Positions 15,980-25,422 are shown, numbered from the stretch's first letter. The stretch is DNA of 64,000 nt from VFZS01 sp964353255 (GCA_964353255.1 CAYGVJ010000004.1:24207-88206), one strand, 5' to 3'. The notes: generated by a model not told the origin, from the sequence alone. Numbers and translations: made by a program.

Positions 15980-17832
15980 TGCCGGAGCGCCTCCTTCCTC
16001 TGCTGGGTGCTGACCACAAGCTGGCTGAAGCTGTTCAGCGAGGCATACAGGCCCAGGAAATACTCCAGCACGCTGGCAAACAGGTAGACGCCGCCGCCCA
16101 CGAACTGGTCCTCGTCGAAGAGCATCTCCACGCGGGTTCCCCGCACGAAGCAAATACCGTTCTCGGAGACCACCCGCGCAAAGTGCGGGCGGCTTTCCAG
16201 CTTCAAGATGCCCTGAATCTGCTTCTCCAGGTAAACCGAGTCGGTGAAGTTGTACAGTCGCAGAATCTCCTGCAAGGCCTCTTTGCCTTCGCCGACCAGC
16301 GACAGGTAGTTCAGCGAGAGCTGCGAGATCAAGCGCCACAGCGTGCTGCGGCCGAGCGGCGGGCGCAAGGTGGCGGTCGGCTTCCGGAGCGCGACGATGC
16401 GCCTGATCGTGGGCATGCCTTCCAGCTCGAAGTCCCCGGCCTCGCTTCCGAAGGGCAGCCGCGCGGGCAGGTCGCGGTTCGAGCACAGACAGCGGACCGT
16501 CAGAGTCTCACCCTGTCCCCGGGCGGCGCGCCCCGCCAGGTCCACCAGCGACAGGGAGACCTCCGTGCCCTCGTCGGGCCGTCCTGGGGAGCTGCGGCGT
16601 TCGGCACCCCCGCCCTCGCCGCCTTCAGCCGCCAGCCCCGCCGCGGGCCGGCGCCTGAGGTAGTAGAAGGTCTGCCCCCGCGGCCGGCCGCCCGGAGTGT
16701 GCCGGAACGAGTACAGGGGCTCCAAGTGCGTGACCTCCGGCGACTGCGGGCTCCCGCTGACGACCTCATCGACGGAGATGATCTCCAGGCCGTGGCGACG
16801 GCGCACGTCGGGCACCACCCGGTACTCGTGGCGCACCTGCTCGAGCAGTATAGGCTCGGCCGTGTGGGGGAACACGTTGATCACCGGGCAGCAGTCCAGC
16901 CGCAGGGCCTTGGCGGAGACGCCCGCTTCCAGCAGTTGCTGGCGGTCGCTGCGCTCGAAGGGGGCGATCAGGAAGATAAACTCGGCGCGTTCCTGAAAGC
17001 CTGCCGCGGCTAACTGCTCCAGGCCGCTCAGCTCGAGGAAAAAGAACTTCTCGGGAAAACTGAAATACTCCTGGAGCAAGCGGTAGCCGAGAAAAGAGCG
17101 CCGGGGATAGGGCAGCATTCCCTCCTCTTCGGCAAAGCCGGCCGGTCGGAGAGCCTCGGGGGGCAACTGGAGAAGGCGCCGGCGGGATGCGGGGTCCCGG
17201 ACGAGAATGCGGACGCAGTTGTTCGAGAGCAGCTCGTAGAGAGTGTGGACCAGGTTGCTTTCGCCGTGCAAATAGAAGCGCAGAGAGCGCAACTCCAGCT
17301 TGCTGAAGAGCACATCCGGCAGGCACTGAAGCTGGACCCGCAGGGCGGCCGCCGCCTCCGGGGCGCGCAAGGGCGGTTCCAGGCGGTCCGGGGTCTTCCA
17401 GGCGGCCTCGGCCAGCGTCAGCGGCCACAAGGTGGTCTCATAGCAGGTGCGGAACTTGCAGGGCACGCCATCGACCGGGCGCGAGTACAAGGTCGCCCCC
17501 CGCGGGATGCGCAAGCCGGTGGCCAGCTTGCCCTGCTCGGGGTCCACGTGAAACTCCGCGATCGACATGGAGGGTAACGGCCGGATGTAGTGGGGGTAGA
17601 CCACGCCCAGCAGCGCCTCAGTGATCTCCGGGAACTCGTCGTCGATCTTGAGGTGGACCCTGGCGGCGAGGAAGGCAAAGGCTTCCACCAGGCGCTCGAC
17701 GTGGGGATCCGGCGGGTCCGCCCCGAGTTGGAGCCGAGCGGCAATCTTGGGATACTTCTCGGCGAACTCCGCCCCCAGGCGACGCAGGAAGGTCAGCTCG
17801 CGCTCGTAGTACTCCAGCAGGTCATCCCGCAT
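15943..17832 (-). CDS. tssF: T6SS baseplate component TssF
   Basis: Start set at 17832 (MRDDLLEYYERELTFLRRLG) because AAGGAG lies about eight bases upstream; an in-frame codon six residues earlier is less well placed. The 629-residue protein shows the family landmarks: EFAEKYPKIAARL, DPHVERLVEAFAFLAARVH, DEFPEITEALLGVVYPHY and PLPSMSIAEF at the N-terminus, and CLCSNRDLPARLPFG further on. TssF pairs with TssG to make the baseplate wedge. Its 3' end overlaps tssG, suggesting coupled translation. Confidence 0.94.
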   Translation of the reverse strand: MRDDLLEYYERELTFLRRLGAEFAEKYPKIAARLQLGADPPDPHVERLVEAFAFLAARVHLKIDDEFPEITEALLGVVYPHYIRPLPSMSIAEFHVDPEQGKLATGLRIPRGATLYSRPVDGVPCKFRTCYETTLWPLTLAEAAWKTPDRLEPPLRAPEAAAALRVQLQCLPDVLFSKLELRSLRFYLHGESNLVHTLYELLSNNCVRILVRDPASRRRLLQLPPEALRPAGFAEEEGMLPYPRRSFLGYRLLQEYFSFPEKFFFLELSGLEQLAAAGFQERAEFIFLIAPFERSDRQQLLEAGVSAKALRLDCCPVINVFPHTAEPILLEQVRHEYRVVPDVRRRHGLEIISVDEVVSGSPQSPEVTHLEPLYSFRHTPGGRPRGQTFYYLRRRPAAGLAAEGGEGGGAERRSSPGRPDEGTEVSLSLVDLAGRAARGQGETLTVRCLCSNRDLPARLPFGSEAGDFELEGMPTIRRIVALRKPTATLRPPLGRSTLWRLISQLSLNYLSLVGEGKEALQEILRLYNFTDSVYLEKQIQGILKLESRPHFARVVSENGICFVRGTRVEMLFDEDQFVGGGVYLFASVLEYFLGLYASLNSFSQLVVSTQQRKEALRQWAPRAGQSSLL

Positions 17833-17900
17833 CGGCACGCGCTCCTTCAATCAAGTGCTGTACCCCAGAATGCGACAAGTCAGGAGACTTATCCTACTGA

Positions 17901-18383
17901 TCATCCCTTTATTTCGTACTGCCCGCTGGCCAGTTCCAGAACCGTGTCGAAGGAGATCCTCTCCGGCGCCGGGTCCAGGCGCAACAAACCCTGAATCTGA
18001 AAGCGCAGCGCGTGCGTCGGACCGGCCGCCGACTCCATGCTGACCCGCACGCTATGGATGCGGGGCTCGAAAGTGGTCACCGCGGATTCCAGCAAACGCA
18101 GCAGGCGGTTCCGGTCGGCGGTCGAGCGCACCGCGAACGAAGTGACGTCCGGCAAGCCGTAGCAGTAGAGCGAGCCTTCCAGCTCGCCCGGACCGCCCGG
18201 CGGGCTTTCCGGATCCCGGCGCGTATTCAGCAGGCATTCCAGGTCGCGCTTCACCCCTTCCTTCAGTTGCCGCAGAGTCCTGGCGCGAGAGGGGGCGGGA
18301 TCCGTGGGCGCCTTGGGCTCCGTGTCGATCAGCCGGTCCAGAACCGAGACCGTGATGGTGAGTTCCGGCTGGGAGCGGGGCAT
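17901..18383 (-). CDS. tssE: T6SS baseplate component TssE (gp25-like)
   Basis: A 160-residue protein with a GPW/gp25-like layout: N-terminal ITVSVLDRLID, central LEGSLYCYGLPDVTSFAVRSTADRN, and C-terminal FEPRIHSVRVSMES followed by LRFQIQGLLRLDP. TssE nucleates sheath assembly on the baseplate. It starts three bases after the tssA stop. Length and position match the family. Confidence 0.9.
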   Translation of the reverse strand: MPRSQPELTITVSVLDRLIDTEPKAPTDPAPSRARTLRQLKEGVKRDLECLLNTRRDPESPPGGPGELEGSLYCYGLPDVTSFAVRSTADRNRLLRLLESAVTTFEPRIHSVRVSMESAAGPTHALRFQIQGLLRLDPAPERISFDTVLELASGQYEIKG

Positions 18384-18386
18384 GGC

Positions 18387-20162
18387 TTATTTCGAGCAGG
18401 CCAGCGCCTGAACGGGATCCAGGCGGCAAATCCAGGCGTAGATCTTCTGCTTCTGCTCGCCGCTCAGCCCCAGCTTGTTGATCGCGCGGAGCAGCAACGC
18501 GAGCACATGCGCGACCATGTCCGCAGCCTCCCACTCCTCCAGGCGCCGCCGCTCGATCTCCGCCGCCAGCTCTTCCAGAATCGGGTAGGCGACCGCCTCC
18601 AGCCCGGCGCCCAGACAGATCTGCGCCATCTGGACCTTCCTTTGGAAACGGGCCCGGCCGGAGCGCGCCTGCGCGGCCTCGCGCGCCAGGATCTGGATGG
18701 CCTCCTGGGGGCGCCCATCGCGCGCCGCCTCGACCGCCATGTCGTAGGCATCAGCGGCCACGGCGCCCTCACCCGGCGCGGCCGGGCGCGACTCGCCGGG
18801 CGGAGCAGCCCCGAAGAGCGGCTGGGGCGGCTGGGCCAGTCCTCGCAGCCAGGTCTGGGTCTCGGCGTTGGCCGTGGGTGTGTCGTCGCTCAAGGTCCAC
18901 TGGGGTAGTTGCGGCAAGTCCGACAGCAGGGCCTTCAGCTCCGACCGGATGCCTGTGGCAATGGGATCGTAGTAACTGCCCAGCTCCTCGCAGGCCTTGA
19001 CCACGTATCTTTGCAGATCCAGCCAGGCGCGGCCGCAGGGGCCGCCCATAGCATTCTCGGCGGCCTCGAGCACCTCCTGCCAGGAGCCGTCGCGGGCCAG
19101 GCTCTTCAATTGCTGGCGGACCTCGGTGGGCGGCGGTTCAAGCAACGCCGGGTCCGGCTCGGCGCCCCCGGCGCGCAACTCACCCCAGCGCAGCCCGCGC
19201 AGCATGAGATACGGGGCCGGACCGTAGGAATCCTGCTGGCGCAGGTAGCGCGCGGCGACGGCCACGCGCTCGAGAGCATCCTCGCGGTCCGCCGGCTCGA
19301 CACCCACCCCCTTCCGTCGCGCCACCCTGGCCGGGGCGCCAGGCGCCGCCTCGGGCTCCTCCAGAACCTCCGGCTCCTCCTCTACCGCCGCTTCCACCGG
19401 CCGCTTCTTGGCAAGCAGCATACGGATGGTCTGCTTGACTTCTTCGAGTGTGTTCCGCAACGGCCCGAAGCTGGGGGCGTAATCTCCGAACTTCGCCAGG
19501 CACAGCTCGTCCAGCGACCGTAGCGCCCCCAGGCAGGCCTCCAGTTGCTCGCCGCGCTGCTGGTAGAAGCTCTCCGGGGTGGCCTGGACCGCCTCATCAA
19601 ACTCCTCGGCGGTGGGCTGCTCCTGGCTGACGGCGTCCTCGCGGAGTTGCCGCTTCGCTTCGTCGGCGGCGGCGTCAGCCTCGTAGCCAATCTCCCGCGA
19701 GCGTTTGTAGGTGAACCAATCCAGACCGCTGCGCGTCAGCGGGACGCGCCGGACGGGCTCGTCCAGGCGCGACCCCACCCATTCCAAGGGCGTGGCGCGC
19801 AACTCCAGGTCGCCGTCCTCGATTTCCGGGTAGATCGTGTCCCAAAACCCTTCCAACAAGCCCCGGATCAGCTCCAAGCCGGACTTCAGCCCTGGGTATC
19901 CTTCCAGTCGCAGTACTGCCTCGGCGAGCCAGGCGGCGATCTGTAGGTCTTTGCCCTTGGTGACCAGGGCATCGCCGGCCAGCTTGATCACGAGCGGGGA
20001 ATCGGCCTTCTTGAGGTCGAGCTTCCAGATACCCATGTCGCCCGCCGCCTCCTCCTCACGGCGGGCTTCCTTGATCTGGTCGTAGACGGCAGCGTAGCGC
20101 AGGCTCTCGCCGCTGGGGTTGGCTCCCGGAACGGGGTTAAGCAGATCGTCCCTGAGTGGCAT
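18387..20162 (-). CDS. tssA: T6SS cap/assembly protein TssA (ImpA family)
   Basis: Start taken at 20162 (MPLRDDLLNPVPGANPSGES), the conventional beginning of the ImpA N-terminal domain; the longer frame upstream overlaps tagJ and has no family match. The 591-residue product contains ImpA_N hallmarks: DLLNPVPGANPSGESLRY, DYQIKEARR-like VYDQIKEARREEE, LQIAAWLAEAVLRLEGYPGL and FWDTIYPE. The middle is Ala/Glu/Pro-rich and charged, and the C-terminus is helical. TssA primes baseplate and tail-sheath polymerisation. It follows tagJ after 26 bp. Confidence 0.92.
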   Translation of the reverse strand: MPLRDDLLNPVPGANPSGESLRYAAVYDQIKEARREEEAAGDMGIWKLDLKKADSPLVIKLAGDALVTKGKDLQIAAWLAEAVLRLEGYPGLKSGLELIRGLLEGFWDTIYPEIEDGDLELRATPLEWVGSRLDEPVRRVPLTRSGLDWFTYKRSREIGYEADAAADEAKRQLREDAVSQEQPTAEEFDEAVQATPESFYQQRGEQLEACLGALRSLDELCLAKFGDYAPSFGPLRNTLEEVKQTIRMLLAKKRPVEAAVEEEPEVLEEPEAAPGAPARVARRKGVGVEPADREDALERVAVAARYLRQQDSYGPAPYLMLRGLRWGELRAGGAEPDPALLEPPPTEVRQQLKSLARDGSWQEVLEAAENAMGGPCGRAWLDLQRYVVKACEELGSYYDPIATGIRSELKALLSDLPQLPQWTLSDDTPTANAETQTWLRGLAQPPQPLFGAAPPGESRPAAPGEGAVAADAYDMAVEAARDGRPQEAIQILAREAAQARSGRARFQRKVQMAQICLGAGLEAVAYPILEELAAEIERRRLEEWEAADMVAHVLALLLRAINKLGLSGEQKQKIYAWICRLDPVQALACSK

Positions 20163-20188
20163 GACCGTCCACGTTCTCCCCCCGGGTA

Positions 20189-20905
20189 TTAGGCCGCGGG
20201 CGCCGGGGGATTGACCTCCAGGGCGCGCAGCTCCAGCAGCGGGAACTCCTCGCCGTCCACAAGCAAAAGTTTCTGGCCGGCGGGCGCCACCTCGCCGTCC
20301 TCCTGCTCCTCCCATACGGTAGCACGCCCCAAGCGCACCGCCTCGTCGGGGTGGCGCCAGCTCGCCGGGCACAGCGCCGGCAGAAGCACCTCGCCCAGTT
20401 CCCTGCCCTCAAAAGCCGGACCCGTCCGGATCATCGCCGGCAACCACAGCAGATCGCGCAACCGCCGCGGCGGCGCCGCTCGGATGGAGCAAACGTGTTC
20501 GAGCGGCAGCCACAGATAGCTGCCTGCCACGTAAACCTCCAGCCTGGGCCCCAGCCGGGAATCGGCGTCAGTCAAAGACTCGAACGGTTTCTCGTTCAGC
20601 CGGCCCGAGATGGCGGCGGGCGCCTCGCCAGCGGGGGGACATTCGCGCCGGGCGAACATATCCTGGCGGGTCCGCTCGGCCTGCAAGGCGGCGCGGTAGA
20701 GCAAGGTGCCCATCTCCGCCTGCGGTCCGCCTTGCGCCAGGATGACCAGTTGCTTCTCCGCCCGGTCATAATCGCCGGCGAAACACAGCAATTCGAACAG
20801 AAAAGTGCGGCGTCGGTCGTCGGTGGGGTTGTCGCGCAACTCGGCGCTGAGGGCCTGGATGGCCTCGCTGAGGCGCCCGGCTGCGAATAAGTCTCGTGCG
20901 CTCAT
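20189..20905 (-). CDS. tagJ: T6SS accessory protein TagJ (ImpE family)
   Basis: Start at 20905 (MSARDLFAAGRLSEAIQAL); ATG 20911 is equally possible. The 238-residue protein has the ImpE pattern: an N-terminal TPR-like helical pair (FAAGRLSEAIQALSAELRDNPTDDRRRTFLFELLCFAGDYDRA) and a C-terminal domain with EVYVAGSYLWLPLEHV, LRDLLWLPA, GEVLLPALCPASW and VRLGRATVWEE. In other T6SSs TagJ binds the ClpV N-terminus or the sheath and modulates recycling. Downstream comes tssA. Confidence 0.88.
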   Translation of the reverse strand: MSARDLFAAGRLSEAIQALSAELRDNPTDDRRRTFLFELLCFAGDYDRAEKQLVILAQGGPQAEMGTLLYRAALQAERTRQDMFARRECPPAGEAPAAISGRLNEKPFESLTDADSRLGPRLEVYVAGSYLWLPLEHVCSIRAAPPRRLRDLLWLPAMIRTGPAFEGRELGEVLLPALCPASWRHPDEAVRLGRATVWEEQEDGEVAPAGQKLLLVDGEEFPLLELRALEVNPPAPAA

Positions 20906-21001
20906 GATCATGCCGCCCGACGAGTGAGTCCGCGCCACCGGCGCACGGAGACACCCACCGCGCCGGGGCGCCGACAGCCAGAAACTAGTCCACAGCGATC
21001 G

Positions 21002-21490
21002 CTAGCCGTGAATCTGCTGCTTCATGTCGTAGAAAGCTTTGATGGCCCCGCCCAGGGTCCCGTCCGGCTTCTGCTCCTTATACTCGATCTCCACTTTGGT
21101 GAAGTTCAGCGCGATCTGGTCCATGGGAATGACATCGGCGGCGCCGCTGCCGCCAGTCTGATACGAAGAAACCAGCATGTCCGTGAAGGTGACCTTCAGG
21201 TACTCCTGCTGGTCCTTGCCGGCTTTGCGGCAGATCAGGATCGCGTTCTTGATGTGCTCGCCGTTGGCGCAGCACAGCATCAGCTTGGGGCTGGCCTTGT
21301 TCACCCTCATGACGAAATGGAAGTCCTGCATCTGGACCCTGCCGGCGCCCATGCCGCCGCCATGAGCAGCCGTCCCGGTCTGATTCGCTCCCCAGGAGAA
21401 CGATTCAATCTCGATCTCGTTCTTGTGCTTGGAATCCTGGCTTTCGCCTTGGATTCCGTCGATCTTCAGGAAATAGTCAACTAAAGCCAT
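21002..21490 (-). CDS. hcp: T6SS tube protein Hcp (TssD)
   Basis: A 162-residue Hcp-family protein: DYFLKIDGIQGESQD near the N-terminus, IEIESFSWGANQTG, VQMQDFHFVMRVNKASPKL, and a C-terminal FTKVEIEYKEQKPDG. Hcp hexamers stack into the secreted inner tube. GGAGG lies ten bases upstream of the ATG. A perfect hairpin lies between hcp and tssC upstream, so part of the operon message may end or be processed there. Confidence 0.95.
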   Translation of the reverse strand: MALVDYFLKIDGIQGESQDSKHKNEIEIESFSWGANQTGTAAHGGGMGAGRVQMQDFHFVMRVNKASPKLMLCCANGEHIKNAILICRKAGKDQQEYLKVTFTDMLVSSYQTGGSGAADVIPMDQIALNFTKVEIEYKEQKPDGTLGGAIKAFYDMKQQIHG

Positions 21491-21535
21491 CTTTCAACGC
21501 CTCCTCTGCGTAGCTGTAATACTCAGCTTCTGCTC

Positions 21536-21560
21536 GGGGCCGGACTTGCGGTCCGGCCCC
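21536..21560. terminator. GC-rich hairpin between tssC and hcp
   Basis: Perfect 10-bp arms GGGGCCGGAC / GTCCGGCCCC with a 5-base loop in the 99-bp gap downstream of tssC and upstream of hcp. There is no T-run. It may cause partial termination or stabilise the hcp message, which is often made in excess; it may also be a REP-like element. Confidence 0.5.
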
Positions 21561-21589
21561 AGGATCTCAGCATACTCCACTAGCGCAGC

Positions 21590-23080
21590 TCACCCTCTGG
21601 CGGAGGGCGGCAGGTCGGCCACCAAGCGCAACGACACGGTCAGTTCGTCCAACTGGAAGTGCGGCCGGAGGAAGGCCACGGCGCGATACACGCCGGGCTT
21701 GCCTGCGACCTCGGTGACCTCCACCCGGGCCTCCCGCAGCGGGTACTGCGCCTTGGTGGCGGGGGCGGCGTTGTCGTCCTCGGTGACGTACTGCATCATC
21801 CACTTGTTCAGGAACCGCTCGCAATCCGAGCGGGACATAAAGCTACCGACCTTGTCGCGCATGATGGTCTTCAGGTAATGCGCGAAGCGCGCCACCGCCA
21901 GAATGTAAGGCATTTGGGCAGAGAGCCGGGCATTGGCCGTGGCCGCCTCCTGGTCGTAAACCTTGGGCTTCTGGCACGACTGGACGCTGAAAAAGGCCGC
22001 GTAGTCGTGGCCCTTGCAGTGCACCAGCGGGGCCAAGCCCATGTCGGCCAGCTCCTTCTCCCGACGGTCGGTGATGGCGATCTCGGTGGGGCATTTCAGC
22101 GCCACATCGCCCTCGTCCGTCAGGAAGGTATGCACCGGGAGCCCTTCCACCAGGCCGCCGCCTTCCACGCCGCGGATGGAGGCGCACCAGCCGTAGCGGG
22201 AGAAGGATTCCGTCAGCCGGGCGCCCAGGGCAAAGGCGGCGTTGCCCCACAGGTACTTGTTGTGGTCGCTGCCGTCCACGCCCTCCTCGTAGTTGAACGC
22301 CTCCACCTGGGCGCCCTCCCTGCCATACGGCACGCGCATCAGGACGCGGGGCAGCGCCAGAGCCACGTAGCGGGAATCCTCGGTGGCCCGAAAGCCCTTC
22401 CACTTGCCGTAGGCGGTCTGGTCGAAGATCCTGGACAGATCGCGCGGCGCGCCCAGGTTCGTGAAGCTGTCCATGTTCAGCATCTCGGGCGCGGCCGCCG
22501 CCAGGAAGGGAGCGTGGGCCGCCGCCGCCACCTGGGACATCTTCTCCAGCAACTCCAGGTCTTCCGGGCCGGGCCCGAAGTAGTAGTCGCCGATGAGGGC
22601 GCCGAACGGCTCCCCGCCGAAGACTCCGAATTCCTCTTCGTAGACCTTCTTGAAGGCTGCACTCTGATCGAACTCCGGCGCCCGCTGAAGATCCCGCAGC
22701 AGCTCCCGCTTGGAGACGTTGAGCACGCGGAGCTTGAGCATGGGGCTGGTTTCGCTGCGGTCCAGCAGGTACTTCATCCCCCGCCAGGTACCCTCCAGCC
22801 TCTGGAAGTCAGGGTGATGAAGGACCTCGTTCAACTGGAGGGAGATGAGGTGATCGATCTGGGCGATGCGGGCGTTGATCATGGCTTCGGTGTCCCGCGA
22901 AATGGTCATCTCCCCCTGGAGCACCTGGGCGACGAACTCCTTGACCAGGTCTCTGCCCCGCTCGCGGACCTCGGGATCGCGCGCTAGCCGCCCTTCCTCG
23001 ACGATCTGGTCCAGCAGGCTGCGTTCGACGACCCGCTCGGCCGGCTTGGCCGGCGCAGCTCCTCTCTTGGTTTCAGGCAT
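21590..23080 (-). CDS. tssC: T6SS contractile sheath large subunit TssC
   Basis: A 496-residue protein with the VipB/TssC landmarks: ARIAQIDHLISLQLNEVLHHPDFQ, LEGTWRGMKYLL, FGALIGDYYFGPG, MSQVAAAAHAPFLAAAAPEML and LPRVLMRVPYG, plus a C-terminal RVEVTEVAGKPGVYRAVAFLRPHFQLDELT. With TssB it builds the contractile sheath. Its start overlaps the tssB 3' end by eight bases. Confidence 0.96.
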   Translation of the reverse strand: MPETKRGAAPAKPAERVVERSLLDQIVEEGRLARDPEVRERGRDLVKEFVAQVLQGEMTISRDTEAMINARIAQIDHLISLQLNEVLHHPDFQRLEGTWRGMKYLLDRSETSPMLKLRVLNVSKRELLRDLQRAPEFDQSAAFKKVYEEEFGVFGGEPFGALIGDYYFGPGPEDLELLEKMSQVAAAAHAPFLAAAAPEMLNMDSFTNLGAPRDLSRIFDQTAYGKWKGFRATEDSRYVALALPRVLMRVPYGREGAQVEAFNYEEGVDGSDHNKYLWGNAAFALGARLTESFSRYGWCASIRGVEGGGLVEGLPVHTFLTDEGDVALKCPTEIAITDRREKELADMGLAPLVHCKGHDYAAFFSVQSCQKPKVYDQEAATANARLSAQMPYILAVARFAHYLKTIMRDKVGSFMSRSDCERFLNKWMMQYVTEDDNAAPATKAQYPLREARVEVTEVAGKPGVYRAVAFLRPHFQLDELTVSLRLVADLPPSARG

Positions 23081-23606
23081 TGGAACCTCCCGGACCGCCT
23101 TCGGTCAGGCCCAGCTCGCCGCGCAGCTTCTCCAGCTTCTCGGTGCTGGTGATGACCTCTTGCAGCAACTCGTCCAGCTTGTCGTTGCCTTGCAGGGTGC
23201 CTCGCAGGTCCGCCAGCTTGGTCCTCAGTTCCAGAAGATCACGCAACGGCTTGACCTGCCGGGCCACCTGCTCGGGCTCGAAATCCTGCATGCTCTTGAA
23301 ATGCAGATTCACGCCCAACTTCCCCACGTTGGGGTCCTCGCTGAGCTTGTTCTCGACAGTGAAGATCAGGTGCGGCTTGGCCGCTTCCAGCACGCTGTCG
23401 TAGTTCTCCGGCGTGACGTCTACGAACTTCCTGTCCTTCAGCCTGGGCAGCGGAGCCTCCGGCTGGCCGCTCAGGTCAGCCATAACGCCCATGACGAAGG
23501 GCAACTCCTTGACTTCGATTGCGTCCCCGACTTCCACATCGTAGGTGATGTGGACCCGCGGGGCCCGAACTCTCTTGAGCTTTTCGTGGATGCTTTCTCG
23601 TGGCAT
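23073..23606 (-). CDS. tssB: T6SS contractile sheath small subunit TssB
   Basis: A 177-residue protein: SIHEKLKRVRAPRVHITYDVE at the start, KELPFVMGVMADLSGQP, LKDRKFVDVTPENYDSVL and LGVNLHFKSMQDFEPE in the middle, all diagnostic of TssB/VipA. AGGAGGGGAG lies immediately upstream of ATG. It is the first gene of the minus-strand operon; the only upstream sequence before the inserted IS element is about 110 bp, so that stretch must hold any native promoter still adjacent to it. Confidence 0.95.
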   Translation of the reverse strand: MPRESIHEKLKRVRAPRVHITYDVEVGDAIEVKELPFVMGVMADLSGQPEAPLPRLKDRKFVDVTPENYDSVLEAAKPHLIFTVENKLSEDPNVGKLGVNLHFKSMQDFEPEQVARQVKPLRDLLELRTKLADLRGTLQGNDKLDELLQEVITSTEKLEKLRGELGLTEGGPGGSNA

Positions 23607-23712
23607 CTCCCCTCCTATCGGAAGAATCTCCAGTTTTCGTCAACTAGTACCAGCGTGCGCCAGTGTAGCAGGAAATCGGCTCCGCTGCCAGTCGGAGTTT
23701 ACCTGAGGAGTC

Positions 23713-23716
23713 CGGG
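23713..23716. repeat. Target-site duplication (left), CGGG
   Basis: CGGG directly outside the left inverted repeat of the IS1380-like element; the same four bases flank the right end at 25404-25407. Confidence 0.7.
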
Positions 23717-25403
23717 CCCGCAATCCGTCCGTAACCTTGGGACCGCGAGTCGCAACGTGGGTGCGGATCTGGGATTCCGGCCGAAACCGACCCCGGGGTG
23801 GCGCTGCGGTGTGTTTCAGGAGTGCGGAACCTTGGTCATCGACCTATTCGGCGCCCCGGCCACGGGTCGCCGAACACACCGCTCGCTGCTGCGTTCCGGG
23901 AGGTCTATAATCCGTCCGTAAGCAGAGCCGCACTCAGCTGCGCAGCGGCAGCGGCATCCAGCCCAGCGCCGCCACCCACTCAGCCAACTGCTCGCGCACC
24001 CGCATCACCCGCAGCAGAATCTGCCGGGCGTGATGAATCAGCTTGCCCGGCGAATAGAAAATCTGAAACCGCAGCCGCTTCGGCCGAGCGCGCAGCCACT
24101 CCGCCGGCAGCGCCAGCCGCTTCAGCGCCGTCAGCACATTGTGGGTCATCACGCTCAAGCGCAGCCAGGCCGCGCTGGCCCCGAAACGCCCGCAGGGCAT
24201 CACTCCGGCCGCCAACTCGTTCTTCAGCACATCGTGCAAGGCCTCAATAGAACCAGCCTTCTCCCGGTGCCACTCCAGCAACTTCTTGGCACTCCACTCC
24301 CACTGGTTGCTGGCTACCGCGAAATGCTTCGCCTCACTGCCGTCGCCGAACAACTCCTGCTGCCGCTTCCGCACCCGGATGGCCAGGTAGCGCAACGGCC
24401 CGGCGCCTTCCGGACGCTCTTCTTCCTCGGGCCAGTAGTTCAGCACGTCGGCGCACTCGCTCACCGCAAAGGTGATCGGCCCCGGCGGCCCCTCCGCCCG
24501 CTGTTCGTCCCGCAGCCAGTTCACCAGCTCCCCATCCCAGCAGGCCGAGTCGCCGCGAAAGTAGTACTCGGCCACCGTGCCGGGCAAGGCCTGGAACGCT
24601 CGCTGCGCTACGCGAAGCGGCTGCATCTGCGCCGGCACGTTGCCGTCGCGGAACTCGTCCGCCACCACCAGGTCCAGCTCCGCCCACAGGGCCAGCATCG
24701 GTTGGTAGCCCTTGCCCCCCACGTAGGTCGGCTGCGCTTCCCGTTTCCAACTTTCGATCACCGTTGTATCCAGATCGATAGTGGCGATCCTCTGGTCCGG
24801 ACACCGCTGCCCCACCTCCCTGACCAGATCCTGGTTCACCTGCGCCAAAGCTCGCAGGGGCGCACTCTCCTCGGGGATATAACTCACCTGTCCCACCGCC
24901 AGCTCTTGTTGTGCCTGCGCGATCTTGTCCGGGTCGTGAAACTGGTAGAGAAACTTCCGCGCCGCCTCCGGGCTGGGCACCTCATGGCCCAGCATCTGCT
25001 TCAGCCCGGCGTCCTCCCCTAACCGGGTGAAGTCTTCCAAACACTCTCCCCCCAGCGCGTTCAACACCAGAACGCTTTCCACGTAGGTGGCTTCGTCGAA
25101 GCCCCGCTCCCGCTGCTTCAGGTGCAGATGCCGCTTCACGCTGCCCGGCACGTCCAGCGAACGCATTGCGCGCACGAACAGAGGAATGCCGCCGTAGGCG
25201 GTGAGACATTCCTCCAGCGGTTCTGGGTCCAGCTCAAAAAGGAACTCGCCCTCGGCGGGCGAACGTTTCGGCTTGCCGGGTAGACTCATCGCCTTCCAGC
25301 ATGCCATTTTGCACCCAGCGGGTGAAAACCGCCTGCGGCCCCGGAACACCGTCCCATCGGCACCCGGGCTGACGCCCGATTGGGCCTACGGACGGATTGC
25401 GGG
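23717..25403 (-). mobile_element. IS1380-family insertion sequence, apparently intact
   Basis: A 1687-bp element bounded by perfect 17-bp inverted repeats, CCCGCAATCCGTCCGTA at 23717-23733 and its complement at 25387-25403. Both ends are flanked by the 4-bp direct repeat CGGG. It carries one full-length transposase gene on the minus strand. An extra internal copy of ATCCGTCCGTA lies near 23910, just past the transposase stop. Length, terminal CC and 4-bp duplication fit IS1380. It is inserted in the intergenic region between the divergent tssB and tssK1 arms of the T6SS locus. Confidence 0.85.
23934..25289 (-). CDS. IS1380-family transposase
   Basis: Start assigned to 25289 (MSLPGKPKRS), preceded by GGAAGG; ATG 25307 is an alternative. 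The product of about 451 residues contains IATIDLDTTVIES with the first catalytic Asp, the YYFRGDSACWDGELVNWL segment with the second Asp, and the C-terminal SVMTHNVLTALKRL region typical of DDE transposases of the IS1380 family. No frameshift or internal stop is seen, so it may be active. It occupies most of the element. Confidence 0.88.
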   Translation of the reverse strand: MSLPGKPKRSPAEGEFLFELDPEPLEECLTAYGGIPLFVRAMRSLDVPGSVKRHLHLKQRERGFDEATYVESVLVLNALGGECLEDFTRLGEDAGLKQMLGHEVPSPEAARKFLYQFHDPDKIAQAQQELAVGQVSYIPEESAPLRALAQVNQDLVREVGQRCPDQRIATIDLDTTVIESWKREAQPTYVGGKGYQPMLALWAELDLVVADEFRDGNVPAQMQPLRVAQRAFQALPGTVAEYYFRGDSACWDGELVNWLRDEQRAEGPPGPITFAVSECADVLNYWPEEEERPEGAGPLRYLAIRVRKRQQELFGDGSEAKHFAVASNQWEWSAKKLLEWHREKAGSIEALHDVLKNELAAGVMPCGRFGASAAWLRLSVMTHNVLTALKRLALPAEWLRARPKRLRFQIFYSPGKLIHHARQILLRVMRVREQLAEWVAALGWMPLPLRS

Positions 25404-25407
25404 CGGG
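25404..25407. repeat. Target-site duplication (right), CGGG
   Basis: CGGG immediately outside the right inverted repeat, matching 23713-23716. Removing the IS and one copy restores an intergenic region of about 170 bp between tssB and tssK1. Confidence 0.7.
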
Positions 25408-25422
25408 CCGGAGATCGCGGGC

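Noticed and set aside
21659..22987. 442-codon plus-strand frame antisense to tssC
   Set aside because: Shadow of a well-supported sheath gene; no domain and no ribosome site.
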